Assembly: GCF_026013645.1 (NCBI RefSeq)
Contig: NZ_CP110224.1
Coordinates: 620,001-684,000 of the forward strand
Direction of reading: 5' to 3'
Origin: Virgibacillus natechei
GTDB lineage: Bacteria; Bacillota; Bacilli; Bacillales; Amphibacillaceae
Length of the DNA stretch: 64,000 nt
Both the position numbers and the translations under genes were made by a program. Shown here piece after piece: positions 36,100 through 43,837 of the stretch (position 1 is its first letter; every line of letters starts with the position of its first letter). The notes beneath the pieces are model-generated. The model worked only from the letters and a program-made list of their open reading frames with translations, made no database searches and was not told the origin of the DNA.

Positions 36100-36675
36100 C
36101 TACTTGTCTGCTTCATCATGATCTTCAGGAGCTGGGCGCATCCCTCTTTGAAGTTGATCAATACTTAAACCAAAATCCATTTGCAGATGTGGATAGTCAG
36201 GAAACCTATTCCAATCCCCACCCCATTCAAAGCCTAAATCTTTTGCAAGTTCAGCTACTTCAAACCAGTCTGATTCTCCACTATCTGTTCCATCGTACTG
36301 AATATCCCAATGGATATCACCATTATTATCCAGCAATGCATAATCAATTGCGAGTCCATAATTATGATAGGATTCGCCACCTTTAGCATTTGTGACAATG
36401 TTTCCACTTGCCGATCTCCCTTGTTCATATAATTCATTTTGTTCATCGATAGAACGTGTTTTATCTGTAATAACGACATCAATATCTATAGCTTCAGCTT
36501 GTTCCAAAAGAATGTCTTTTTTTTCTTCCACTAACGGATGCAGGTCATCTGGAAGGGGGGCATCTTCGCCCATATCTAAATAGTTTTCTTCCATACGATT
36601 ATATAAGATAAATAGAATACTTAAAAATATAATAATCATAATCCATGGAAGGAGTATTTTTCTTATGCCTTTCAT
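36100..36675 (-). CDS. M15-family LD-/DD-carboxypeptidase or endopeptidase, CwlK-like
   Basis: A 191-residue exported peptidase with one N-terminal hydrophobic helix (about residues 9-25), so membrane-anchored or secreted. The zinc site reads SYHNYGLAIDY (SxHxxGxAxD, about residues 103-113), FEWGGDW with a general-base Glu, and YPHLQMD with the last His. This matches CwlK/Ply-type L-alanyl-D-glutamate peptidases (M15C) that trim peptidoglycan. ATG 36675 lies behind AGAGAGGAT. Monocistronic. Confidence 0.85.
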   Translation of the reverse strand: MKGIRKILLPWIMIIIFLSILFILYNRMEENYLDMGEDAPLPDDLHPLVEEKKDILLEQAEAIDIDVVITDKTRSIDEQNELYEQGRSASGNIVTNAKGGESYHNYGLAIDYALLDNNGDIHWDIQYDGTDSGESDWFEVAELAKDLGFEWGGDWNRFPDYPHLQMDFGLSIDQLQRGMRPAPEDHDEADK

Positions 36676-36872
36676 GTTGTGAGATCCTCTCTTCTAATAC
36701 GTTGCTGACATTTTACCACTGAATTGCGGCTGACTTCGAGCTTTTTATCCTAAGGGCCTCATTATTATAAAAGTTGGAAAAAGAGGGGCGTGGAAAAAAC
36801 AATAAGGATAAATAACATTTGAATTTAACAGCATCCATAGCTTGAAACAAAACATGCTTTTTCCCTTGAAAA

Positions 36873-36886
36873 ATAAACCGTTTACA
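36873..36886 (-). promoter_or_regulatory. Candidate catabolite-responsive element (cre)
   Basis: On the minus strand TGTAAACGGTTTAT matches the cre pattern TGWAARCGNTWWCA except at the last two positions. It lies upstream of the TATAAT (36892-36897) and the dyad in front of uxaC. CcpA control of a hexuronate gene would be expected. Confidence 0.45.
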
Positions 36887-36909
36887 TATATTATAATAGT
36901 ATAAGTGAA

Positions 36910-36934
36910 TTAGTTTGTTTGGCGGACAAAATAA
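36910..36934. promoter_or_regulatory. ROK/XylR-type operator upstream of uxaC
   Basis: TTAGTTTGT, a TTGGCGG centre and ACAAAATAA form an imperfect dyad like the B. subtilis xyl operator. The same dyad (TTTGT-TTGGTGG-ACAAA core) lies upstream of the ROK repressor gene at 42198-42224. It sits just downstream of the TATAAT at 36892. Confidence 0.7.
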
Positions 36935-37010
36935 TTAAACTATGGGAGGAATATTTATACAATAAATTTTTATCGCAGTTTAACGGGCGGTCGACAATCG
37001 CAAAACAGAG

Positions 37011-37186
37011 TCACGTCCTATGACAACGCCGGCATAGCTCGTCCTGGGACTGCGCGTGAATGCTCGTCCCACCGAAAACATTTGTGCGTTCACCGGCTAG
37101 AATCGCGACGTCCTGTCGCAACGCCGGCATTAGCACGTCCTGGGACTGCGCGTGAATGCTCGTCCCACCGAAAACATTTGTGCGTT
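37011..37186. repeat. 96-bp tandem duplication carrying hairpin modules 1 and 2
   Basis: The unit at 37011-37090 recurs at 37107-37186. Each starts CACGTCCT/GACGTCCT, has CAACGCCGGCAT in the middle and ends with a hairpin module (37045-37090 and 37141-37186) in which TGGGAC and GTCCCA pair around TGCGCGTGAATGCTC, followed by CCGAAAACATTTGTGCGTT. It occupies the leader between the uxaC promoter region and start codon. Confidence 0.8.
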
Positions 37187-37224
37187 GTAATTTTACATGC
37201 TATTTTAAAAATAAGGAAAGGTTG

Positions 37225-38628
37225 ATGAACATGAAAACATTTATTACGGATGATTTTTTATTATATAATGAAACAGCGAAAGACCTTTACCATAATACCG
37301 CGAAGCATTTACCGATTATAGATTATCATAATCATTTAAACCAGGAGGAAATTCTACAGGATAAAAATTATACTAATTTATCCGAAATCTGGCTGGCAGG
37401 AGACCATTATAAATGGAGAGCAATGCGAGCAAATGGTATTGATGAAGCGTATATTACGGGAGACAAAAGTGATTATGAAAAATTCTTAGCATGGGCTAAA
37501 ACGGTTCCGAATACGTTCGGTAATCCGTTATATCATTGGACTCATCTGGAACTATTACGCTATTTTGATATTGATGAAGTATTAAATGAAGAAACAGCAC
37601 CAGCGATATGGGAAGAAGCGAAACGAAAGCTTGCTACCCCGGAGATGTCAGTAAGGTCTTTACTGGAAAAGGATAAAGTAGAGTTTGTTGGAACAACAGA
37701 TGATCCAACAGACGATCTAGCGAGTCACATTCAATTAGCGAAAGAAGGGTTTTCAGCTAATGTATCCCCCTCATTCCGTCCAGATAAAGGGTTGGGCATC
37801 GAGAAGGAAGACTTTCTTCCATGGGTGGAAAAACTGGGTCAAGTCACAAACGTAACCCTTGAAACCTATGATGCTTTCCTTGATGCATTGGCAAGTCGGG
37901 TAGATTATTTTGATGAGCACGGATGCCGAAGTTCAGACCATGGTATAAATGTTTTGTTTTATGAAAAAGCATCCAAAGATGAAGTCTCAGCTATTTTTGT
38001 GAAACGATTGAAAGGTGAGGCGCTTTCGGCTAAAGAAATTGATCAGTTTAAGACGTACACATTACTTTCTTTAGGAGAACTTTATGCGGATAAAGGCTGG
38101 GCAATGCAGCTCCATATAAGTCCACTCAGAAATAATAATACGAAAATGTTTAAAAAATTAGGGCCTGATAGTGGGTTTGATTCTATTGGCGATCCACTAG
38201 TCGCTGATAAATTGTCTGGGTTATTAGATTCAATGGAAGAAAAAGGGAAGCTTCCAAAGACGATTCTGTACAGTTTGAATGCTAATGATTATAATGTGCT
38301 TGCAGCAATGGCAGGTAATTATCAAAATGCTGAGATTCCTGGAAAGGTTCAGTTTGGAACTGCATGGTGGTTTAATGATACAATTGATGGTATGGAAGAC
38401 CAAATGAAGACTTTAGCCAATATCGGACTGATTAGCAACTTTATTGGAATGCTTACGGATTCAAGAAGTTTTCTATCTCTTTCTCGTCATGAATACTTCA
38501 GAAGAATCTTATGTAATCTTCTAGGAACATGGGTAGAAGAAGGTAAAGTGCCAAAAGATATGGCGTTACTTGAGAAGTATGTTCGTGGCATATGTCACGA
38601 AAATGCGAAACAGTATTTTGCCATATAA
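37225..38628 (+). CDS. uxaC: Glucuronate isomerase
   Basis: UxaC interconverts D-glucuronate/D-fructuronate and D-galacturonate/D-tagaturonate, the first step of hexuronate catabolism. The protein has about 467 residues. The amidohydrolase-related fold is visible in LPIIDYHNHLNQEEI (His-x-His), TDDPTDDL, MQLHISPLRNNN, ANIGLISNFIGMLTDSRSFLS and RHEYFRRILCNLLG. ATG 37225 follows AAGGA; an ATG two codons later (37231) is almost as good. An upstream extension lies within repeats and is rejected. No uxuA, uxuB or kdg gene is next to it; gnd follows across a mobile element. Confidence 0.92.
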   Translation: MNMKTFITDDFLLYNETAKDLYHNTAKHLPIIDYHNHLNQEEILQDKNYTNLSEIWLAGDHYKWRAMRANGIDEAYITGDKSDYEKFLAWAKTVPNTFGNPLYHWTHLELLRYFDIDEVLNEETAPAIWEEAKRKLATPEMSVRSLLEKDKVEFVGTTDDPTDDLASHIQLAKEGFSANVSPSFRPDKGLGIEKEDFLPWVEKLGQVTNVTLETYDAFLDALASRVDYFDEHGCRSSDHGINVLFYEKASKDEVSAIFVKRLKGEALSAKEIDQFKTYTLLSLGELYADKGWAMQLHISPLRNNNTKMFKKLGPDSGFDSIGDPLVADKLSGLLDSMEEKGKLPKTILYSLNANDYNVLAAMAGNYQNAEIPGKVQFGTAWWFNDTIDGMEDQMKTLANIGLISNFIGMLTDSRSFLSLSRHEYFRRILCNLLGTWVEEGKVPKDMALLEKYVRGICHENAKQYFAI

Positions 38629-38659
38629 GATTTAAATCTATGGCTGTTTTCTAAAAGGT

Positions 38660-38695
38660 TGGGACTGCGGTTACTCGTCCCACCGAAAAGAATTG
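38660..38695. repeat. Hairpin module 3
   Basis: TGGGAC..GTCCCA arms, a shortened loop, then CCGAAAAGAATTG. It interrupts the left end of the composite element, where copy 1 reads straight through from CTAAAAG to ATTGTTTTTTGAC. Confidence 0.7.
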
Positions 38696-38873
38696 TTGTT
38701 TTTGACACAAAATCTATAGAAGACGACGTAACTACCAGGTTGATTTCCGCTGCGTACAGTCGCTTTCCGCGGGCACGGCTTTGCCCTGGCAAAGGGTATG
38801 TCGACGTTGTTCGCAAAGAACGGTTTTAGTCGACCTTCCTTAGGGTAGTCCTGCGGGGTCTTCAGACTCGTGT

Positions 38874-38913
38874 TGGGGCTGCGCGTAAATGCTCGCCCCA
38901 CCGAAAACCTTTG
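38874..38913. repeat. Hairpin module 4
   Basis: TGGGGC..GCCCCA arms around TGCGCGTAAATGCTC, then CCGAAAACCTTTG. It interrupts the composite element between GACTCGTG and TTCCCGCAGG, which are nearly adjacent in copy 1. The A-T to G-C change appears in both arms, keeping the stem paired. Confidence 0.75.
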
Positions 38914-39265
38914 TTCCCGCAGGAGTCGACTGTACTCCGCTCCAATCAACCTTCATAAGAGTGCATGGCTATATTTGTTATATAATTAAGCAATTTTGAT
39001 GAAGTTGAAAAGCATCTTATCAGCGGAGGAAACACATGAAGACTCCTGCGGGAGGAAAGGCCTCGGTGAGACCCCGCAGTGCGCCAGCACAAGGAGGCTC
39101 ACCAGCCGCCCGCGGAAAGCGAAATGTGTTTCCGTAGCGAATCCCTGCTCTCAACCAGCTTTTGCAAAAGAATTGTCACTACGTCGTCTTTTATACCACT
39201 GCGAAGATTTAAAACAACAACATTTACGATAAGAGCCAAATCTATGGATAAGGAAGGTAATGAAT

Positions 39266-40672
39266 ATGTCACAACAAGTTGGTGTTATAGGTTTAGCGGT
39301 TATGGGGAAAAACCTTGCGCTTAATATTGAGAGCAGAGGGTATTCCGTGTCTGTATTTAATCGTTCTCCAGAAAAAACAGAAGCTTTTCTAGAAGAAGAG
39401 GCAAAGGGCAAGAACTTTGTTGGATCGACTAGTATCGAAGAATTTGTTAACTCATTGGAGAAGCCGCGTAAGATTCTATTAATGGTTCAAGCCGGTCCAG
39501 CAACAGATGCAACTATTCAATCACTACAGCCGCACTTGGATCAAGGCGATATTCTGGTTGATGGTGGAAACACATTATTTGAAGACACCATTCGTCGTAA
39601 TAAGGAACTAGAGAAAACAGGAATACATTTTATTGGAACAGGAGTCTCTGGTGGTGAAGAAGGAGCATTAAATGGCCCTTCCATTATGCCTGGTGGCCAA
39701 AAAGAAGCATATGAACTTATAGCGCCTATTTTCGAAGCCATTTCAGCAAAAGTTGATGGTGACCCTTGTACAAGTTATATAGGTCCTGATGGTGCTGGCC
39801 ACTATGTGAAAATGGTTCATAATGGAATTGAATACGGGGATATGCAATTAATCTCTGAAGCTTATTATATTCTGAAACATGTACTTGGGCTTGATGCACA
39901 AGAGCTTCATGAGGTATTTTCGGAATGGAATAAAGGTGAGCTGGATAGTTACCTGATCGAAATCACTGCAGATATATTTACAAAGACAGATGAAGAGACA
40001 GGAAAGCCGCTTGTTGATGTAATTTTAGATACAGCAGGTCAAAAAGGGACAGGAAAATGGACAAGTAAGAACGCATTGGATTTAGGTGTTCCACTTCCGC
40101 TAATTACTGAATCTGTATTTGCTCGTTTTATTTCGGCAATGAAGGAAGAGCGCGTGAAGGCAAGCAAAGTACTGAGTGGACCAGAAGTTCCGACATTTGA
40201 AGGAAATAAAGATGAATTGATTGAAGCTATTCGTAAAGCATTGTACATGAGTAAAATCGTTTCTTATGCGCAAGGTTTCGCACAAATGCGTGCACAATCA
40301 GAAGAAAATGATTGGAATCTTCGCTATGGTGATATTGCAATGATTTGGCGTGGGGGCTGTATTATTCGCGCAAACTTCTTGCAAAAAATTAAAGAAGCAT
40401 ATGATAATGAGCCAGCTTTAACAAACTTATTACTGGATCCTTACTTTAAAGATATTGTAGAAGGGTATCAGTCTGCATTGCGTGAAGTCGTTTCCGTCGC
40501 GATCAAGCACGGTATTGCTGTACCATCATTCTCCAGTGCAATAGCTTATTATGACAGCTATCGTTCTGCGAATTTGCCAGCTAATTTATTGCAGGCACAG
40601 CGCGATTATTTCGGTGCACACACGTATCAACGTAAAGATAAAGAAGGCGTGTTTCACACGAACTGGTTTTAA
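39266..40672 (+). CDS. gnd: 6-Phosphogluconate dehydrogenase
   Basis: Gnd oxidatively decarboxylates 6-phosphogluconate to ribulose 5-phosphate. The 468-residue protein has the Rossmann motif [12 protein letters not shown], the conserved [21 protein letters not shown], catalytic Lys and His region [19 protein letters not shown] and the C-terminal R446-type region [28 protein letters not shown] (in separate stretches). ATG 39266 is eight bases from AGGAAGG and better placed than ATG 39260. It may be the catabolic GntZ type, since sugar-acid genes surround it. Confidence 0.92.
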   Translation: MSQQVGVIGLAVMGKNLALNIESRGYSVSVFNRSPEKTEAFLEEEAKGKNFVGSTSIEEFVNSLEKPRKILLMVQAGPATDATIQSLQPHLDQGDILVDGGNTLFEDTIRRNKELEKTGIHFIGTGVSGGEEGALNGPSIMPGGQKEAYELIAPIFEAISAKVDGDPCTSYIGPDGAGHYVKMVHNGIEYGDMQLISEAYYILKHVLGLDAQELHEVFSEWNKGELDSYLIEITADIFTKTDEETGKPLVDVILDTAGQKGTGKWTSKNALDLGVPLPLITESVFARFISAMKEERVKASKVLSGPEVPTFEGNKDELIEAIRKALYMSKIVSYAQGFAQMRAQSEENDWNLRYGDIAMIWRGGCIIRANFLQKIKEAYDNEPALTNLLLDPYFKDIVEGYQSALREVVSVAIKHGIAVPSFSSAIAYYDSYRSANLPANLLQAQRDYFGAHTYQRKDKEGVFHTNWF

Positions 40673-40678
40673 TAGGAT

Positions 40679-40718
40679 AAAAAACTCCCCATTCGTAAAG
40701 TTGATTGGGGAGTTTTTT
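40679..40718 (+). terminator. Terminator of gnd
   Basis: AAACTCCCC and GGGGAGTTT arms flanked by A and T runs. Confidence 0.9.
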
Positions 40719-40750
40719 ATGCGATTCGGATGGGGCCATGCTGTTAAAAT

Positions 40751-40850
40751 CGAGCGAGAGCTTAGTTCGTGCGCGAGTATGAGCATCTGTCGCTCGAGTG
40801 AGTCCCTTCCCCGCTCTTGTAGCTTGTCGCTCATTAGAACGAAGAGAGTG
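40751..40850. repeat. CGCTCGA-rich repeat, second locus
   Basis: Variants of CTCGAGTGAG, GCGAGAGC and CTGTCGCTCGAG occur several times in about 100 bp. It is of the same sequence type as 26820-27014 but without the clean 64-bp unit. Located between convergent gnd and the ROK gene. Confidence 0.6.
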
Positions 40851-40859
40851 TCACAGCAC

Positions 40860-42080
40860 CTATTTCACTGATTTCATCCTCTTCCCTTCAGCATTACCAG
40901 AAGGAATATGATTTTCTGTTCTATCTAAAAATAGCTCGGGAACTTCTAAGAACTGTTTAATAGCTAATGCGCTCGCGCCCATAACACAAGCTTTACCTCC
41001 AAGTTCAGACAAAGAAATTTCGCGGTATTGGCTTACGTTTGATTTTAAATTATGTTTAATTTCACGTATCGTATTTGGATACATTTCGAGGACTTCACAG
41101 TTTAGGACAATTGTTTCTGGGTTATATAGATTGATAACATTATTTAATCCAATCGCTAGATAGGTGATATACGCATCAAGTTGTTCGAAGGTGACTGTAT
41201 CCTTTTCCTTGATTAGCCTTTTCACATCTTTATGTGTGATTGTTGGTTTATCAAGTTTTTCAGCTAACGCTGCAAATAAACTAGGTTCTGAGTTATAGAG
41301 TTCCCAGCAACCGTGATTACCACATCTGCAAGCCTTTCCACCAGGTGAAACAATCATATGCCCCATTTCTCCCGCATACCCGTGGTACCCCTTGTGAAGT
41401 TCACCATCTAGCATCATGCCAGCCCCAATACCTGAAGATAAGTTAATGGAAAGTAAATTATCGCTTTGATGATGATTGTATACTCTTTCTGCATACACGG
41501 ATAAGTTGGCATTGTTCTCTATATTAATCGTTACGTTTAAGTCAACTTCGTTTTCTAAATCGGTTTTTAAATTTTTATTATACCATTGTAGTTTGGGTAC
41601 AAAATCAATATGTTCATCGTTATTCACTGTTCCATGGATTCCAATCATCACACCTACTAAGCCATAGCGGCTACTTGAAAACTCCTTAAAACTTGCCTTG
41701 ATATGCTTGGCAACTATCTGAACAATTTCATGATAGTTATCGCTTTTTAGAGTTATTGCTTCACTGTGAACTGGATAACCGAGTAAATCAGTTGATGTAA
41801 ATTGAATTTTATTATAATCAAGGTCAATTCCTAATACATAGCCAGCGTCACGATTAATGGAAAGCATGATGGGTCTTCTACCAACAGCATGATGCTCTTG
41901 CTGTGTTTCGTAAATTAATTCCTCTTCTAATAGGTTAGCAACCTGGACCGATATGGTTGCTTTATTTAACCCAGTAATTTTAGATAAATCTGCCCGCGAA
42001 ATCATGCCATATTCAATGATTCGTTTTAAGATAATACTTCTATTGATTTTTTTGATATAAGCGCCATCACCTGTAACCAT
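40860..42080 (-). CDS. ROK-family transcriptional repressor, XylR-like
   Basis: The 406-residue protein has an N-terminal winged helix (ISRADLSKITGLNKATISVQV, about residues 27-47, read as two stretches) and a C-terminal sugar-kinase-like ROK domain. GIDLDYNKIQF is the first ROK motif and GKACRCGNHGCWELY is the CxCGxxGCxE zinc motif. GYAGEMGHMIV fits the ROK signature. I place the start at ATG 42080 behind AGAGGA. An XylR-type dyad lies about 120 bp upstream, suggesting autoregulation, and a matching dyad precedes uxaC. The ligand is probably a sugar or sugar acid, not necessarily xylose. Confidence 0.82.
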   Translation of the reverse strand: MVTGDGAYIKKINRSIILKRIIEYGMISRADLSKITGLNKATISVQVANLLEEELIYETQQEHHAVGRRPIMLSINRDAGYVLGIDLDYNKIQFTSTDLLGYPVHSEAITLKSDNYHEIVQIVAKHIKASFKEFSSSRYGLVGVMIGIHGTVNNDEHIDFVPKLQWYNKNLKTDLENEVDLNVTINIENNANLSVYAERVYNHHQSDNLLSINLSSGIGAGMMLDGELHKGYHGYAGEMGHMIVSPGGKACRCGNHGCWELYNSEPSLFAALAEKLDKPTITHKDVKRLIKEKDTVTFEQLDAYITYLAIGLNNVINLYNPETIVLNCEVLEMYPNTIREIKHNLKSNVSQYREISLSELGGKACVMGASALAIKQFLEVPELFLDRTENHIPSGNAEGKRMKSVK

Positions 42081-42197
42081 ATGAATCCTCTTTTCCTTAT
42101 TGTTTGTATTTATAAACGGCAGTAAAACCATCACTGAATGAAGCTTTCCTTTATTGACGGGAATATCCAATAGTGATATTCTTTGATTAATTATAAC

Positions 42198-42224
42198 TTT
42201 AATTTGTTTGGTGGACAAATTAAA
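42198..42224. promoter_or_regulatory. ROK/XylR-type operator upstream of the ROK gene
   Basis: TTTAATTTGT, a TTGGTGG centre and ACAAATTAAA form a near-perfect dyad. The core TTTGTTTGGYGGACAAA is shared with the site at 36910-36934. It lies between the divergent ROK gene and larC1 and could act on both. Confidence 0.75.
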
Positions 42225-42359
42225 TAATAGAAGTTTAAAAAAAGACCTATGTGAACGATATATACTACGAGTATTGAAAGGGTTTGCAAAAATGACATAG
42301 GTTAGTCTTACAATTTCTAGTTGATACATACTATTATAACAGAAAAAGGTGATTTTGAA

Positions 42360-43184
42360 ATGAAAATCCTATACTTTGACTGCTTTTCAGGGATAAGCGG
42401 TGACATGACCATTGGCTCTTTGATTAATGCGGGAGCAGATATAACGGTGTTGGAGAGCGAATTAAAGAAGCTCCAAATGGAAGATGAATATGAATTGAAA
42501 ACAGAAAAAGTTGTAAAAAACGGGATCACTAGTACTAAATTTGATGTTGTATTATTGAACGAGGAACATCATCATCATGATCATGACCACAAACACGAGC
42601 ACCATCATGATGGACACGATCATGGTCATCATGCACATACCAACAATCATGATCACTCGCATGAACATCACCATCATCACCGTTCTTATCGCGATATCGT
42701 AAAGCTCATTGAATCAGCCGATTTCCCTGAGCAAGTAAAGGATATGGCATTGAAAATATTTAAGAAAATTGGTGAAGCAGAAGGAAAGATTCATGGGGTA
42801 CCACTGGCTGATGTGCATTTTCATGAGGTTGGTGCAGTTGATTCCATTATTGATATTGTAGGATCAGCAATCTTAATTCACAATATGGAGATAGATGAAG
42901 TAAGGTCATCCTCAATTCCGGTAGGGTCGGGTAAAATTCATATTGATCATGGTGTTTATCCAGTCCCCGCACCTGCAACGCTCGAAATTTTGAAAGGAGT
43001 TCCATTAGCGCACAGTGATTTAAAAGCCGAATTGACAACACCAACAGGGGCAGCTATTATAGCGGTGCTTGCTGAAAAATTCTCCAATTTACCATCGATG
43101 AACGTACATGCAATTGGTTATGGGGCAGGTACAAAAAGTTTTGAAAACCACCCAAATGTATTACGCATCATTATCGGAGAATAA
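42360..43184 (+). CDS. larC: Nickel pincer cofactor biosynthesis protein LarC, N-terminal part (LarC1) only
   Basis: LarC inserts nickel into the pyridinium dithiocarboxylate cofactor of lactate racemase-type enzymes, using CTP. The 274-residue product has YFDCFSGISGDMTIGSL at the N-terminus and a histidine-rich, metal-binding stretch at about residues 61-108. VHFHEVGAVDSIIDIVG and TTPTGAAI match the LarC1 domain. It ends at NVLRIIIGE, just where full-length LarC continues into LarC2; the next 39 bp to mgsA hold no LarC2 sequence. In L. plantarum LarC1 and LarC2 are joined by a frameshift; none is possible here. No larA, larB or larE is in the window. Confidence 0.85.
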   Translation: MKILYFDCFSGISGDMTIGSLINAGADITVLESELKKLQMEDEYELKTEKVVKNGITSTKFDVVLLNEEHHHHDHDHKHEHHHDGHDHGHHAHTNNHDHSHEHHHHHRSYRDIVKLIESADFPEQVKDMALKIFKKIGEAEGKIHGVPLADVHFHEVGAVDSIIDIVGSAILIHNMEIDEVRSSSIPVGSGKIHIDHGVYPVPAPATLEILKGVPLAHSDLKAELTTPTGAAIIAVLAEKFSNLPSMNVHAIGYGAGTKSFENHPNVLRIIIGE

Positions 43185-43223
43185 CACGATTATTAACTAT
43201 CAATAGATAAGGGGAAAAATGTT

Positions 43224-43634
43224 ATGAAAATCGCATTAATTGCTCACGATAAAAAGAAAAATGATATTATACAGTTTGCTCAAGCGTATAAATATAGCTT
43301 AGAAAAACATGAACTTTATGCTACTGGGACAACAGGAATGAAAATCTCCGAACATACTGGTTTATCTCTACATCGTTTTCAATCCGGTCCACTCGGTGGT
43401 GATCAGCAGATCGGTTCAATGGTTGCTGAAAATAACATGGACATGATTATCTTCTTCCGTGATCCATTGACTGCACAACCACATGAACCAGATATCACTG
43501 CTTTGTTACGGCTTTGTGATGTATACAATATACCGTTAGCAACAAATATGGGTACAGCTGAAGTCTTGATCCATGCACTAGAACGTGGCGATTTGAAATG
43601 GCGAGAAATTATTCATGATAACGAAGGTAAATAG
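43224..43634 (+). CDS. mgsA: Methylglyoxal synthase
   Basis: MgsA turns dihydroxyacetone phosphate into methylglyoxal and phosphate, a bypass of lower glycolysis when phosphorylated sugars accumulate. The 136-residue protein shows [12 protein letters not shown], the phosphate loop [10 protein letters not shown], the catalytic [11 protein letters not shown]sp, FFRDPL and [10 protein letters not shown]. It follows larC1 by 39 bp and ends at a strong terminator, so the pair probably forms an operon. In most Bacillus mgsA sits near dapB; placement beside larC is unusual. Confidence 0.93.
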   Translation: MKIALIAHDKKKNDIIQFAQAYKYSLEKHELYATGTTGMKISEHTGLSLHRFQSGPLGGDQQIGSMVAENNMDMIIFFRDPLTAQPHEPDITALLRLCDVYNIPLATNMGTAEVLIHALERGDLKWREIIHDNEGK

Positions 43635-43644
43635 ATCATTGGTC

Positions 43645-43706
43645 CAGGGCTAATTATACGGATTCAAACGTAGATGTTTAAACCCGTATAATTAGTCCTG
43701 TTTTTG
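43645..43706 (+). terminator. Terminator of larC1-mgsA
   Basis: CAGGGCTAATTATACGG and CCGTATAATTAGTCCTG arms around a loop of about 24 bp, followed by five T. Confidence 0.85.
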
Positions 43707-43837
43707 CAATTAAAATCCTACTACTTACAAGGTTGTTTGCTTATAATGAATATGCAAGCACTTACATTACTAAAATATTTTGAATAAAAAACGGAATGCA
43801 TTTCAATAAGTCAAACTATATAGTGAGGAGAATGAAA

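Larger units (their letters stand above)
38642..39237. mobile_element. Composite repeat element, copy 2 (uxaC-gnd spacer)
   Basis: The 596-bp element begins GGCTGTTTTC and ends GATAAGAGCC and is flanked by perfect 8-bp direct repeats AAATCTAT (38634-38641 and 39238-39245). It shares with copy 1 the TIR-proximal AAGACGACG / CGTCGTCTTT pair and both GC-rich modules. It is longer because it holds hairpin modules at 38660-38695 and 38874-38913 and an extra GTCGACGTTGTT..GTCGAC insert near 38802. Non-coding. Confidence 0.85.

Noticed and set aside
37011..37186. Possible short CRISPR-like array
   Set aside because: Only two units of 96 bp occur with nearly identical 'spacers', and no cas genes are in the window. 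It is a tandem duplication.
38595..39324. Open frames across the composite element between uxaC and gnd
   Set aside because: They follow the direct and inverted repeat structure, not codon use, and the same sequence in copy 1 does not keep the frames.
42081..42329. Long N-terminal extension of the ROK protein
   Set aside because: The extension is not ROK-like and would include the operator. ATG 42080 has a ribosome binding site and starts the normal winged helix.
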